64,000 nucleotides of DNA from Paracoccus amoyensis. Lineage in GTDB: Bacteria > Pseudomonadota > Alphaproteobacteria > Rhodobacterales > Rhodobacteraceae. The number at the start of each line of letters is the position of its first letter. Positions within the stretch are counted from its first letter, which is position 1. The stretch is taken from NCBI RefSeq assembly GCF_014490725.1, contig NZ_JACOQL010000003.1, positions 248,001-312,000 of the forward strand. The letters run 5' to 3'. The position numbers were made by a program, and so were the translations under genes. The notes under the pieces were generated by a model, which saw nothing but the letters and a program-made list of their open reading frames with translations, searched no databases and was not told where the DNA came from. Shown here piece by piece: positions 49,910-59,180 of the stretch.

Positions 49910-50362
49910 ATGATCACACAGAAAATGAAGTATGCCCTGAAAGCCCTGCTGGTGCTTGGGGACGAGGCGGCAAAGGATCGGCCAGAGCCATTGACGATCG
50001 AGACGATCGCCAAGCGTTCCGACACGCCCAAACGGTTTCTGGAACAGATCCTGCTAGAGATCCGGAACGCGGGTGTCGTCGGCTCGATCCGGGGACGTTC
50101 GGGCGGCTATGTGCTGATCAAGAAACCCGCCGATATTTCCATTTCGGAAATGCTGCGCCTGATCGACGGGCCAATCGCCCCCCTGCCCTGTCTGTCGCGC
50201 CGCGCCTATCAGCGGTGCGAGGATTGTAAAGACGAAGCGTCGTGCCGCATCCGCAAGGTCTTTGCCGAGGTTTTCTGGTCCTATCTGATCCTGATAGAAT
50301 CGCTGTCACTGGAAGACATGCTGCATTCGGAACAGATCACTGCCCAGATCGTCGGAATTTAA
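49910..50362 (+). CDS. Rrf2 family transcriptional regulator
   Basis: A 150-residue winged-helix regulator from the ATG at 49910; a TTG two codons earlier is less likely. It starts MITQKMKYALKALLVLGDEA, recognition helix region TPKRFLEQILLEIRNAGVVGSIRGRSGGYVL. Four cysteines cluster at 94, 103, 106 and 112 (PCLSRRAYQRCEDCKDEASC), as in Rrf2 proteins that bind an iron-sulfur cluster or sense sulfur status. It stands directly upstream of the cysPTWA set, which it probably controls, like CymR-type sulfur regulators; this is inferred from position. Confidence 0.88.
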   Translation: MITQKMKYALKALLVLGDEAAKDRPEPLTIETIAKRSDTPKRFLEQILLEIRNAGVVGSIRGRSGGYVLIKKPADISISEMLRLIDGPIAPLPCLSRRAYQRCEDCKDEASCRIRKVFAEVFWSYLILIESLSLEDMLHSEQITAQIVGI

Positions 50363-50546
50363 CCTCCTGAAATTTAATGATTATACTGCAAGCGCGACGC
50401 ATTACGTCACGTATTTCGGCGTAGAACAATAATCCCAAAAGACGACAAATTTTAGCGATTTTATTCTGTTGCAAATATCCACTATTCCTGTCGTTATTTA
50501 GGTATTGGCGGATCACTTGATCGCCAGAGCAAAGGGAGTGACAGAG

Positions 50547-50783
50547 ATGACCAATCGATCAAACCTGCCCACCACCTCGATCTCATCGCGGGCACGCTAC
50601 AATCCTGTGGATAGCGTCAGCCGTTTCAACCACCGCAGCGGTCTGGTTGCACATATCGAGGGCAAACCATTGCTGTCCGAGGGCAGCGACCCCGATCTGC
50701 TGGCAGCCCGCCTGCTGGAGGGTGGCCAGTCCGAACTGTGGAACGCCCGCACCGACTTGCCGCATCGCGGCTGGCGTCATTGA
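50547..50783 (+). CDS. Small protein at the head of the sulfate-transport operon
   Basis: A 78-residue protein from the ATG at 50547, with GGGAGTGACAGAG upstream. No signal peptide or membrane segment; the sequence is polar (SRARYNPVDSVSRFNHRSGLVAHIEGKPLL, ending DLPHRGWRH). It lies 33 bp before cysP. I recognise no family. The good ribosome site, its place in the operon and a coding-like composition support a real gene. Confidence 0.55.
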   Translation: MTNRSNLPTTSISSRARYNPVDSVSRFNHRSGLVAHIEGKPLLSEGSDPDLLAARLLEGGQSELWNARTDLPHRGWRH

Positions 50784-50816
50784 CACGCCACTAACGACTT
50801 CTTCCAGGAGGGCTTC

Positions 50817-51869
50817 ATGCTGACCAAAATCGCCATCACAAACAGCGCAATCGCCGGTCGGGGCACGTTCGCAGCGATGCTGCATTGCAGCCTGCCCGTC
50901 GTGGCAATTGCGCTGATGGCCGCGACTGGCGCGCCCGGCGTCGCCCGCGCGCAATCGCTGCTGAACGTCAGCTATGATCCGACCCGCGAGCTGTATCGCG
51001 ACATCAACACGGCTTTCACCGAAAAGTGGGTCGCCGACGGGCACGACGCCGCGTCAATTGAAACCAGCCATGGCGGCTCGGGCGCTCAAGCCCGGGCCGT
51101 GATAGACGGGCTTGGTGCGCAGGTCGTGACGCTGGCGCTGGCCTCAGATATCGACAAGATCGCCGAGGCCGGCAAGCTGCCCGAAGACTGGCAGTCCAAG
51201 CTGCCGCATAACTCCAGTCCCTACACCTCGACCATCGTGTTTCTGGTGCGCGAAGGAAACCCCAAGGGCATCAACGACTGGGGCGACCTGACCCAAGAGG
51301 GCGTCGAGGTGATTACCCCGAATCCGAAAACCTCGGGCGGGGCACGCTGGAACTATCTGGCTGCCTGGGCATGGGCCGAAAAGAACGGCAAAGACCCGAA
51401 AGAGTTTCTGGGCCAGTTGTTCACCCACGTGCCAGTGCTGGATACCGGCGCGCGCGGTGCCACCACCACCTTTGCCCAACGCGGCATTGGCGACGTGCTG
51501 TTGGCATGGGAAAACGAAGCCTATCTGGCGCTGGAGGAGATCGGCGACGATCAGTTCGACATCGTCGTTCCTTCCGTGTCGATCCTGGCCGAGCCTCCGG
51601 TTGCCATTGTTGACGCCAATATCGCCGATGATGCGCAGCGCGAATTGGCGACGGCCTATCTGGATTATCTTTACACCCCCGAAGGTCAGGCGCTGGCATT
51701 CAAGCATTTCTATCGGGCATGGGATGAAAGCGCCGCAGCGCCCGAGGATGTGGCCCGCTTCCCGAAACTTGATCTGGTAACCATCGACGAACTGGGCGGC
51801 TGGAAGAAAGTGCAGCCCGAACATTTCGGCGACGGCGGCATCTTCGACCAGATATACACAGCGAAGTAA
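50817..51869 (+). CDS. cysP: Sulfate/thiosulfate ABC transporter, periplasmic binding protein
   Basis: A 350-residue secreted binding protein with GGAGGGCTTC before the ATG. The signal peptide is long (to about residue 46, [10 protein letters not shown]). The mature part has the Sbp/CysP pattern: [45 protein letters not shown] near 80-104, the sulfate-binding segment [21 protein letters not shown] and [25 protein letters not shown]. It delivers sulfate to CysTWA. Sbp and CysP are not separable by sequence alone. Confidence 0.94.
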   Translation: MLTKIAITNSAIAGRGTFAAMLHCSLPVVAIALMAATGAPGVARAQSLLNVSYDPTRELYRDINTAFTEKWVADGHDAASIETSHGGSGAQARAVIDGLGAQVVTLALASDIDKIAEAGKLPEDWQSKLPHNSSPYTSTIVFLVREGNPKGINDWGDLTQEGVEVITPNPKTSGGARWNYLAAWAWAEKNGKDPKEFLGQLFTHVPVLDTGARGATTTFAQRGIGDVLLAWENEAYLALEEIGDDQFDIVVPSVSILAEPPVAIVDANIADDAQRELATAYLDYLYTPEGQALAFKHFYRAWDESAAAPEDVARFPKLDLVTIDELGGWKKVQPEHFGDGGIFDQIYTAK

Positions 51870-51874
51870 CCTAC

Positions 51875-52714
51875 ATGCTCATCAAACCTCTGGTTCGACG
51901 AACAGCAATGCCCGGTCTCGGCCTTTCGGCCGGGATCACCATGGCGATGCTGTCGATCGTCGTGTTGCTGCCGATTGGGGCCCTGCTGTTGCAGGGTGCC
52001 CAATTCGGCCTTGGCAACATCTGGGACACGGTCAACCGCGAACGGGTCTGGGCGGCTTTGTTCCTGTCCTTCAAACTGGCCTTCTTCGCTGCGCTGTTCA
52101 ATTTGATCTTCGGCGTCCTGCTGGCCTGGGTGTTGGTCCGCTATCGCTTTCCCGGCAAGCGCCTGATCGACGCGGCGGTTGATCTGCCCTTCGCGCTGCC
52201 CACGGCGGTGGCGGGCATCGCGCTGACCGCGCTTTATGCGCCCAACGGCGTCCTTGGCAGCCTTGCCGCGCAAATCGGCTGGAAGATTGCCTATACCCAA
52301 TGGGGCATCTTCCTTGCACTTGTCTTTGTGGGCCTGCCCTTTGTGACGCGCACCGTGCAACCCGTGGTCGAGGAAATCGAAACCGAGGTAGAGGAGGTAT
52401 CCGCAACCCTTGGCGCATCGCGATTTTACACGATGCGTCATGTGATCCTGCCGATGCTGACACCCGCCGCGCTGACCGGCTTTGCGCTGGCACTTGCCCG
52501 TGCGGTCGGCGAATACGGATCGGTCATCTTCATCGCCGGGAACATTCCCCTGAAGACCGAAATCGCCCCCCTGTTGATCGTGATTCAGCTGGAAGAGTTC
52601 AACTATGATGCCGCAGGCGCCATTGGCATCGCCATGTTGGTAATTTCCTTTGCCATGCTTCTGTCGATCAACCTGATCCAGATCTTCAGCCGCAGAAGGA
52701 TTGGTCATGTCTGA
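51875..52714 (+). CDS. cysT: Sulfate ABC transporter permease CysT
   Basis: A 279-residue inner-membrane permease with six hydrophobic helices and the permease cytosolic loop near residues 165-185 (EEVSATLGASRFYTMRHVILPMLTPA, the EAA motif). The N-terminus (MLIKPLVRRTAMPGLGLSAGITM) is short and basic. It starts 5 bp after cysP and overlaps cysW. It pairs with CysW. Confidence 0.94.
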   Translation: MLIKPLVRRTAMPGLGLSAGITMAMLSIVVLLPIGALLLQGAQFGLGNIWDTVNRERVWAALFLSFKLAFFAALFNLIFGVLLAWVLVRYRFPGKRLIDAAVDLPFALPTAVAGIALTALYAPNGVLGSLAAQIGWKIAYTQWGIFLALVFVGLPFVTRTVQPVVEEIETEVEEVSATLGASRFYTMRHVILPMLTPAALTGFALALARAVGEYGSVIFIAGNIPLKTEIAPLLIVIQLEEFNYDAAGAIGIAMLVISFAMLLSINLIQIFSRRRIGHV

Positions 52715-53600
52715 TTTCACCGTCGCACAACCGCGTCCGCTCCCTGCACGGCCAACCAAGTTCCGCCGCGCGACCGAGGAATCCCCGCTGACCCGCGTGA
52801 CACTGATCTTGTTGACAGTTGGGGGGTTGGCACTTCTGGTTTTTGCGCCGCTGCTGGTCGTCTTTGCCGAGGCGATGGCCGATGGCTGGGCGACTTCGGT
52901 CGCAAGCCTTGGCAATCGTGAAGCATGGTCGGCCATCCGGCTGACGCTGCTGATTACCGCCATGGCCGTTCCGATGAACGCGGTCTTTGGCATCGCCGCC
53001 GCATGGTTCATCACCAAATTCGACTTCCGCGGCAAGGCCTTCCTGATCACGCTGATCGATCTGCCCTTCTCGGTCAGTCCGGTTGTTGCGGGTCTGTGCC
53101 TTGTGCTGCTGTTCGGCGCGAATTCCATGTTGGGCGGCTGGCTGGTCGCGCACGGATATCCCATAGTCTTTGCGGTTCCGGGCATCGTGCTGGCCACCGT
53201 CTTTGTCACGTTTCCGTTCGTCGCGCGGGAGTTGATCCCGGTGATGATCGAGCAAGGCCGGACCGAGGAAGAGGCCGCTTTGACCCTTGGCGCTTCCGGC
53301 TGGCGGACGTTCCGCACCGTGACGCTGCCGAACATTCGCTGGGCGCTGCTTTACGGCACGCTGCTTTGCACGGCCCGCGCCATGGGCGAATTTGGTGCCG
53401 TTTCGGTCGTCTCGGGCAAGATCCGGGGACAGACCGCGACCATGCCGATCACGATCGAGATGATGTATAACGAATACCTCTCGGTCGCTGCCTTCTCGAT
53501 GGCTGCGCTGCTGACCGCGCTGGCCCTGATCACCCTGACCCTGAAAACCGTGATGGAACTGCGTCTGTCTGACCAACTTTCCGCCACGCGCCGACACTAA
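52707..53600 (+). CDS. cysW: Sulfate ABC transporter permease CysW
   Basis: A 297-residue permease from the ATG at 52707, overlapping the cysT stop by 8 bp. It has six transmembrane helices after a polar N-terminus, the [31 protein letters not shown] block, and the EAA loop [45 protein letters not shown] is typical of CysW. A cysA gene follows after 10 bp. Confidence 0.94.
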   Translation: MSDFTVAQPRPLPARPTKFRRATEESPLTRVTLILLTVGGLALLVFAPLLVVFAEAMADGWATSVASLGNREAWSAIRLTLLITAMAVPMNAVFGIAAAWFITKFDFRGKAFLITLIDLPFSVSPVVAGLCLVLLFGANSMLGGWLVAHGYPIVFAVPGIVLATVFVTFPFVARELIPVMIEQGRTEEEAALTLGASGWRTFRTVTLPNIRWALLYGTLLCTARAMGEFGAVSVVSGKIRGQTATMPITIEMMYNEYLSVAAFSMAALLTALALITLTLKTVMELRLSDQLSATRRH

Positions 53601-53610
53601 AGGTGCCCTG

Positions 53611-54330
53611 ATGCATATTGATATCGACGACATCGCCAAGGATTTCGGCACGTCAACCGCATTGCTGCCGGTTTCACTCTCTATCCCCTCGGGTGCGCTG
53701 GTCGCGCTGCTTGGGCCCTCTGGCTCGGGCAAGACCACGCTGTTGCGCATCCTTGGCGGGCTTGAGTTTCCGACCTCGGGTCGGGTGCTGTTCAACGGGC
53801 AGGATGCCACCGGCATGACCGTGCAGGAACGCCGCGCGGGCTTCGTGTTTCAAAGCTATGCCCTGTTTCGCCACATGACCGTGTTTGACAATATCGCCTA
53901 CGGCCTGAACGCCCGCCCACGCGCCCAACGCCCGCCCAAAGCCGAAATCGCGCGCCGCGTGACCAAGCTGCTGGACCTGATCCAACTGCCCCATATCGGC
54001 GGCCGCTATCCCAGCCAATTGTCTGGCGGCCAACGCCAGCGTGTCGCCCTGGCCCGCGCGCTTGCGATCGAGCCGCGCATGCTGCTGCTGGACGAACCCT
54101 TCGGTGCGCTGGATGCCAAGGTCCGCAAGGAATTGCGTCAGGGTCTGCGCGACATCCATGACGAAACCGGCTTGACCACAATCTTCGTCACCCACGATCA
54201 GGAAGAGGCGATGGAACTGGCCGATCTGGTCGTTGTCATGTCCATGGGCCGCATCGAACAGATCGGCAGACCACATGACATCCGCGAGAAGCCAGCGACA
54301 GAGTTCGTGCGTGATTTTGTGGGGGTGTAA
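53611..54330 (+). CDS. cysA: Sulfate ABC transporter ATPase CysA, short form
   Basis: The ATPase of the sulfate importer. It is 239 residues: Walker [10 protein letters not shown] (35-43), Q-loop in [14 protein letters not shown], signature LSGGQRQR (137-144), Walker [13 protein letters not shown] (158-169), and switch His in [12 protein letters not shown]. Typical CysA has about 330-360 residues with a C-terminal TOBE domain; this one stops at EFVRDFVGV, exactly where the TOBE region would begin. An IS5-type remnant lies 71 bp downstream, so the end may have been lost by rearrangement. The catalytic part is intact and the protein may still work. Confidence 0.88.
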   Translation: MHIDIDDIAKDFGTSTALLPVSLSIPSGALVALLGPSGSGKTTLLRILGGLEFPTSGRVLFNGQDATGMTVQERRAGFVFQSYALFRHMTVFDNIAYGLNARPRAQRPPKAEIARRVTKLLDLIQLPHIGGRYPSQLSGGQRQRVALARALAIEPRMLLLDEPFGALDAKVRKELRQGLRDIHDETGLTTIFVTHDQEEAMELADLVVVMSMGRIEQIGRPHDIREKPATEFVRDFVGV

Positions 54331-54401
54331 GTTAGATTTCGTTCAGGGGGGAAGCCATGAGCGTATTCCTTACCGAATGTCTGCTTCTCATATAAAAAAT
54401 A

Positions 54402-54903
54402 GGCTCTGTCGCAGAAATTCCGTGACGGGATCCACGTTGTGAATCCGGAGTGGTAGTTGGCCGGCATGCGCAGACTGACATCCTCGATCTGCAAGACCGG
54501 GAGGATCGGCCCGTCGAGATCACCGGGAACCCCCGCGGCGATGCATCGGTCGTGCCCCACCTGCTTCCCCAGATCCCGGCGGACCAAGAGACCGGTTCGG
54601 ACACCGCTGATGGTGCTTATGACACACGCAAATGCCATGACGCCATCGCCGAGCGCGGCGCGCAACGAGGCTCTAAGAGCATCGAAATATCGTGGCCGGG
54701 TTGAAACCAGGATGCATTTTTTGAAGCTTCTGGGCCAGCGGTTGAAGGCGCACGACTTTGACCGCCAGATTGCCGAGACCCAGATCCGCATCGCCGTCCA
54801 GAACGGCTACACCGCCATCGGCATACCCGTCACACAGGCCGTCGTATAACTCTGTCCGGGGAAAGGGAAGGTTCGGCTTTCAGCCGAGTTGCGCAACAGA
54901 GTC
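54402..54903. mobile_element. Internally deleted IS5-family insertion sequence
   Basis: A 502-bp element bounded by imperfect inverted repeats: GGCTCTGTCGCAG at the left and the complement of GACTCTGTTGCGC at the right (ends at 54903). Inside, transposase pieces occur in two frames: TADGAYDTRKCHDAIAERGA in one, RNEALRASKYRG joined to RVETRMHFLKLLGQRLK and IRIAVQNGYTAIGIPVT in the other. These are the C-terminal blocks of IS5-type transposases, but the N-terminal half, the segment between AERGA and ARNEAL, and the WRRWSGYHRRS segment are missing. Full-length relatives are about 0.8 kb. No convincing target duplication is seen. It is inactive by itself. Confidence 0.75.
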
Positions 54904-54940
54904 CTGCCACCCAACGGGTAACCCGTGCCCTGCCACCTTG

Positions 54941-56539
54941 TCAGGCCCGCGCGTCCTCCAAAATCATCTGTGCCGCCTTCTCACCAATCATCATCGTCGG
55001 CGCGTTGGTGTTGCCGCTGGTAATTCGGGGCATCACCGACGCATCCGCGATGCGCAGCCGCCCCAAGGCCCGCATCCGCAACCGTGGATCGACCACGGAA
55101 TCCGCGTCTGTCCCCATGCGGCATGTCCCCACCGGGTGGAAGATCGTCGTGCCCACCGCGCCTGCCGCCTTGACCAGATCGTCGTCGGTTTGAAACGCAA
55201 TCCCCGGCACATGCTCTTCGGGATTGTAGCGAGCGAATGCGGGTTGTGCCGCGATCTTGCGCGTCAGGCGCAGTGCCCGAACGGCGACATCGCGGTCGCT
55301 TTCCGTGGACAGATAGTTCGGCCTGATCGCCGGATGCGCACGAAAATCCGGGTTGGTCACATGCACCGATCCGCGACTGTCCGGACGCAGGTTACAGACG
55401 CTGGCCGTCATCGCAGGGAACGGGTGAACCGGGTCACCGAACTTGTCCAGACTGACGGGCTGGACGTGAAATTCCAGATCGGCGGTCGCCTTGTCTGGCC
55501 CGGATCTGGTGAATATCCCCATCTGACTGGGCGCCATCGACATCGGTCCCGCACGCCTGAACAGATATTCTGCCCCGATCATCGCCTTACCCCACAGTTT
55601 CGATGCCTTTTCGTTCAGCGTCGGCACGCCATGAACCTTGTAGACTGTCCGCAATTGCAGGTGGTCCTGAAGGTTTTCGCCCAAAGCAGCGACCTCGACT
55701 TGCGGCGCGATGCCAGCGGCTTGCAGCACATCGCCGCGTCCCACGCCTGAATGCTCCAGTATCTGAACAGATCCGATTGCCCCGGCAGACAGGATGGTCT
55801 CGCGGTCAGCTTTGATCTCTTTCCGCTGCCCCTGATGGTGCAGGATGACGCCGCGCACCTCGCCATTTTCGATCATCAGCTTTTCAACCGATGCCCCGGT
55901 CAAAACCCGCAAATTCGGCCGCCCGCGCACGGGTCGCAGGAATGCCCTTACCGCGCTCCACCGCCAGCCATTGCGTTGCGTGACGTCGAAGTAACCGCCG
56001 CCCTCATTGTCGCCGCGATTGAAATCATCGGTGCGCGGAATCCCTGCCTGCTCTGCCGCCTGCAAAAAGGCTTCCAGCACCGCCCAGCGAACCCGGGCGG
56101 TTTCCACACGCAGCTCACCGCCCGAACCATGCGACTGATCCGCACCGCGATAATGATCCTCCTGCTTTCGGAACAGCGGCAGGACATCATCCCAGGACCA
56201 GCCGGTGCAGCCCATCTGACGCCATTGATCATAATCCGCCGCCTGCCCGCGCATGTAGATCATGCCATTGATCGAGGAACATCCGCCCAGCACCCGCCCA
56301 CGCGGATAAATCAGCGAGCGCCCGTTCAGACCCGGCTCTGCCTCGGTCTTGAAGCCCCAATCCGTGCGGGGATTGCCGATGCAATACAAATAGCCGACGG
56401 GGATGTGAATCCAGTGGTAGTTGTCATTGCCCCCCGCCTCCAGCAGCAGCACTTTGTTCGCGGGATCGGCGCTGAGCCGGTTGGCCAGCACACAACCGGC
56501 GCTGCCCGCGCCGATGATGATATAGTCATAGCTTTCCAT
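54941..56539 (-). CDS. GMC family oxidoreductase (choline dehydrogenase-like)
   Basis: A 532-residue flavoenzyme. The ATG at 56539 has GGAGAAG six bases upstream and gives MESYDYIIIGAGSAGCVLANRLSADP, the FAD Rossmann motif. Further GMC features are PRGRVLGGCSSINGMIYMRGQAADYDQW, LSAGAIGSVQILEHSGVG and a C-terminal TIFHPVGTCRMG with the catalytic His pair region, then NTNAPTMMIGEKAAQMI. BetA-like enzymes of this type oxidise choline or other alcohols. It closes a Liv-type uptake operon, so the alcohol may be an imported compound or its product. The electron acceptor is unknown. Confidence 0.88.
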   Translation of the reverse strand: MESYDYIIIGAGSAGCVLANRLSADPANKVLLLEAGGNDNYHWIHIPVGYLYCIGNPRTDWGFKTEAEPGLNGRSLIYPRGRVLGGCSSINGMIYMRGQAADYDQWRQMGCTGWSWDDVLPLFRKQEDHYRGADQSHGSGGELRVETARVRWAVLEAFLQAAEQAGIPRTDDFNRGDNEGGGYFDVTQRNGWRWSAVRAFLRPVRGRPNLRVLTGASVEKLMIENGEVRGVILHHQGQRKEIKADRETILSAGAIGSVQILEHSGVGRGDVLQAAGIAPQVEVAALGENLQDHLQLRTVYKVHGVPTLNEKASKLWGKAMIGAEYLFRRAGPMSMAPSQMGIFTRSGPDKATADLEFHVQPVSLDKFGDPVHPFPAMTASVCNLRPDSRGSVHVTNPDFRAHPAIRPNYLSTESDRDVAVRALRLTRKIAAQPAFARYNPEEHVPGIAFQTDDDLVKAAGAVGTTIFHPVGTCRMGTDADSVVDPRLRMRALGRLRIADASVMPRITSGNTNAPTMMIGEKAAQMILEDARA

Positions 56540-56584
56540 ATGACGCTTCTCCATTTACCCCCGGCGGTGCCGAGGGCACAAAGG

Positions 56585-57601
56585 TCATGACTCGGACCGG
56601 AAACCCAGCTTGCGGCCCAGTTTCGAGGCGAAGAACTCGCCGATCAGGCCGCGGCGGAACAGCAGCACGCAGACCATGAACACTATGCCCGTGATGATCG
56701 TGACCGGGAAATCCGAGGTCGCCAGATAGTTCTGCAGCGTCACCACCAACCCCGCTCCAAAGATCGGGCCAGCCAGCGTGCCGATGCCGCCCAGAAGCGT
56801 CATCAGGATCACCTCGCCCGACATTTGCCATGACACGTCGGTCAGGGTCGCGAACTGGAACACCAGCGCCTTCATCCCCCCGGCAAGGCCCGCCAAGGCT
56901 GCCGACATGACAAATGCCCCCAACTTGTAGCGCGCGACGGAATAGCCCAGCGAAATGGCCCGCTGTTCATTTTCCCGAATGGATTTCAGGATCATCCCGA
57001 AGGGAGAGTTCACGAAACGCCAGATGATCAGCAGTCCGATCACAAACACCGCCGCAACGAAGTAATACATGTTCATGGTTGGCTGCAGGTTGATAAGACC
57101 GAACAGCTCTCCCCTCGGGACGGACTGGATCCCGTCCTCACCATGTGTGAACTTTGCTTGCAGGCAGAAGAAGTAGAACATCTGGGCCAAGGCCAGTGTG
57201 ATCATCGCGAAATAGATGCCCTGACGGCGGATTGCGATGGCACCAATGACCAGCCCCAAGGCCGCCGCGCCAACAACGCCCAGCAGAATCCCCATCTCGG
57301 GCGGCCAGCCCCAGACCTTGACGGCATGGGCGGTGAAATAGGCCGCGCCACCAAAGAATGCAGCATGACCAAAGCTGAGCAGACCAGTGTAGCCCAACAG
57401 CAGGTTGAAGGCCGATGCAAACAGCGCAAAGCACAGCAGCTTCATCAGGAAAATCGGATACAGGAACTGCGGCGCGATCAGCAGCGCGATCAATGCAACG
57501 ACCACCAGCACCTTGCGGATCGTCGCAGCCTGCGGGTGCGCGGAGATTTCCTCGGACGGAATGGGTTCGGATTTTGCCGACATCTCAGGCATCCTTTCCA
57601 A
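56585..57601 (-). CDS. livM: Branched-chain amino acid type ABC transporter permease LivM
   Basis: A 338-residue inner-membrane permease with 9-10 hydrophobic helices and LivM features: LLGYTGLLSFGHAAFFGGAAYFTAH near 68-92, RRQGIYFAMITLALAQMFYF, RSIRENEQRA-like KSIRENEQRAISLGYSVARYKL loop and a GGIGTLAGPIFGAGLVVTLQNYL segment. It overlaps livH by 17 bp. The substrate class of Liv-type systems is broad (amino acids, amides, urea, aromatic acids). Confidence 0.92.
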   Translation of the reverse strand: MERMPEMSAKSEPIPSEEISAHPQAATIRKVLVVVALIALLIAPQFLYPIFLMKLLCFALFASAFNLLLGYTGLLSFGHAAFFGGAAYFTAHAVKVWGWPPEMGILLGVVGAAALGLVIGAIAIRRQGIYFAMITLALAQMFYFFCLQAKFTHGEDGIQSVPRGELFGLINLQPTMNMYYFVAAVFVIGLLIIWRFVNSPFGMILKSIRENEQRAISLGYSVARYKLGAFVMSAALAGLAGGMKALVFQFATLTDVSWQMSGEVILMTLLGGIGTLAGPIFGAGLVVTLQNYLATSDFPVTIITGIVFMVCVLLFRRGLIGEFFASKLGRKLGFRSES

Positions 57602-58472
57602 ACAGGCCCGCAGGGCGCAGGACCAGAACGATCGCCATGATGACGAAGATCACGATATTCGAGGCTTCGGGGTAGAACACCTTGGTCAGGCCTTCGACCA
57701 CACCCAGCATATAGCCGGTAACGATGGCCCCCAGGATCGAGCCCATGCCGCCGACGACGACCACGGCAAAGACGACGATGATCAGGTTCGAACCCATCAG
57801 CGGGCTGACCTGATAGACCGGAGCCGCCAGGACCCCGGCGAATGCTGCAAGCGCGGCGCCAAGCGCATAGGTGAGCGTCAACAGCAAGGGCACATTCACG
57901 CCGAAACTTTGTACCAGCGTGGGGTTTTCTGTGGCCGCCCGCAAATATGCGCCCAGCTTGGTCTTTTCGATCATCAGCCAGGTGCCGATGCACACGATCA
58001 AAGAGGCGATCACGACCCAGCCACGGTAGATCGGCAGGAACATGAAGCCCAGATTGACCGCGCCCGTCAGTTGTGCTGGCGGCGCATAGGGTTTGCCCGA
58101 CGCGCCGAAGAAGTAACGAAAGGTGCCTTCGATCGCCAAGGCCAGTCCAAAGGTGAACAGCAGCCCGTAAAGATGGTCCAGCTTATACAGCCGCGACAGC
58201 ATCGTGCGTTCGACCACCGCCGCCAGCAGGCCCACGATCAGCGGTGACAGGATCAGCGCGAACCAGTAGTTGATCCCGCCCACGGTCAGCAGCAGCAAGG
58301 CGATGAACGCGCCCAGCATATATTGCGCGCCATGGGCAAAGTTGATGACCCGCAGCAGGCCGAAGATGACCGCCAGGCCAAGGCTCAGCAGCGCATAGAA
58401 CGATCCGTTGATCAGCCCGACCAGCAGCTGGCCCATCAACGCCTGAAGGGGAACCCCAAAGATCATCGTCAT
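57585..58472 (-). CDS. livH: Branched-chain amino acid type ABC transporter permease LivH
   Basis: A 295-residue permease with about eight transmembrane helices. Family marks are LLVGLINGSFYALLSLGLAVIFGLLRVINFAHGAQYMLGAFIALL (residues 12-55), the short cytosolic loop TKLGAYLRAATENPTLVQSFGVNV, and VVGGMGSILGAIVTGYMLGVVEGL. It is cotranscribed with livF, 3 bp upstream, and with livM. Confidence 0.93.
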   Translation of the reverse strand: MTMIFGVPLQALMGQLLVGLINGSFYALLSLGLAVIFGLLRVINFAHGAQYMLGAFIALLLLTVGGINYWFALILSPLIVGLLAAVVERTMLSRLYKLDHLYGLLFTFGLALAIEGTFRYFFGASGKPYAPPAQLTGAVNLGFMFLPIYRGWVVIASLIVCIGTWLMIEKTKLGAYLRAATENPTLVQSFGVNVPLLLTLTYALGAALAAFAGVLAAPVYQVSPLMGSNLIIVVFAVVVVGGMGSILGAIVTGYMLGVVEGLTKVFYPEASNIVIFVIMAIVLVLRPAGLFGKDA

Positions 58473-58475
58473 GCC

Positions 58476-59180
58476 TCAGACCCCCAATTCGCTATGCAGC
58501 ATGTCCATCTGCCGCGGCAGGTCGGCGACCGGGAATTCTGCGATCATCTGACCGTGATCCATCAGGTAAAAGCGGTCGGCGACCTTGGCGGCAAAACGGA
58601 AATTCTGTTCCACCAGCACAACGGTCATGCCGCGTTGTTTCAGTTTTTTCAGCACATCGCCGATGGCCTGAATGATCACCGGGGCAAGCCCCTCGGTCGG
58701 CTCATCCAGCAACAGGCAACGTGCGCCGGTGCGCAAGATGCGGGCCATAGCCAGCATCTGCTGTTCGCCGCCCGACAGCTTGGTGCCGGGGCTGTTGCGA
58801 CGTTCTTTCAGGTTCGGGAAAAGCGCGTAGATTTCGTCGACCGACATGCCGCCATCGGCGACCTGCGGCGGCAGCATCAGGTTTTCCTCGACCGACAGGG
58901 TCGCGAAAATACCGCGTTCTTCGGGCACAAAGCCCAGTCCGGCACGGGCGGTCTTGTGCAAGGGCACGGACATCATGTCCTGCCCGGCAAACGCGATCTT
59001 GCCCTGACGTTTGCGCAAAATCCCCATGATCGTGCGCAAGGTGGTCGTCTTGCCCATGCCGTTGCGGCCAAGGATGCAGATCATCTCACCTTCGTTGACA
59101 TGCAGGTTCACGCCGTGCAGCACATGGCTTTCCCCATACCATGCGTGCAGATCGGATACGTCCAGCAACCGCCCGTTCAT
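58476..59180 (-). CDS. livF: Branched-chain amino acid type ABC transporter ATPase LivF
   Basis: A 234-residue ATPase: Walker A GRNGMGKTTTLRTI (39-52), Q-loop FVPEERGIFATLSVEENLMLP, signature LSGGEQQMLAMAR, Walker B LLLDEPTEGLAP, H-loop VEQN. The GFVPEERG and VEQNFRFA features separate LivF from LivG. It overlaps livG by 4 bp. Confidence 0.94.
   Translation of the reverse strand: MNGRLLDVSDLHAWYGESHVLHGVNLHVNEGEMICILGRNGMGKTTTLRTIMGILRKRQGKIAFAGQDMMSVPLHKTARAGLGFVPEERGIFATLSVEENLMLPPQVADGGMSVDEIYALFPNLKERRNSPGTKLSGGEQQMLAMARILRTGARCLLLDEPTEGLAPVIIQAIGDVLKKLKQRGMTVVLVEQNFRFAAKVADRFYLMDHGQMIAEFPVADLPRQMDMLHSELGV

Noticed and set aside
51710..53335. A 541-codon open frame on the minus strand across cysT-cysW
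   Set aside because: Antisense shadow of the permease genes: Ser/Arg/Gly-rich, very polar, no start signal, no family features.
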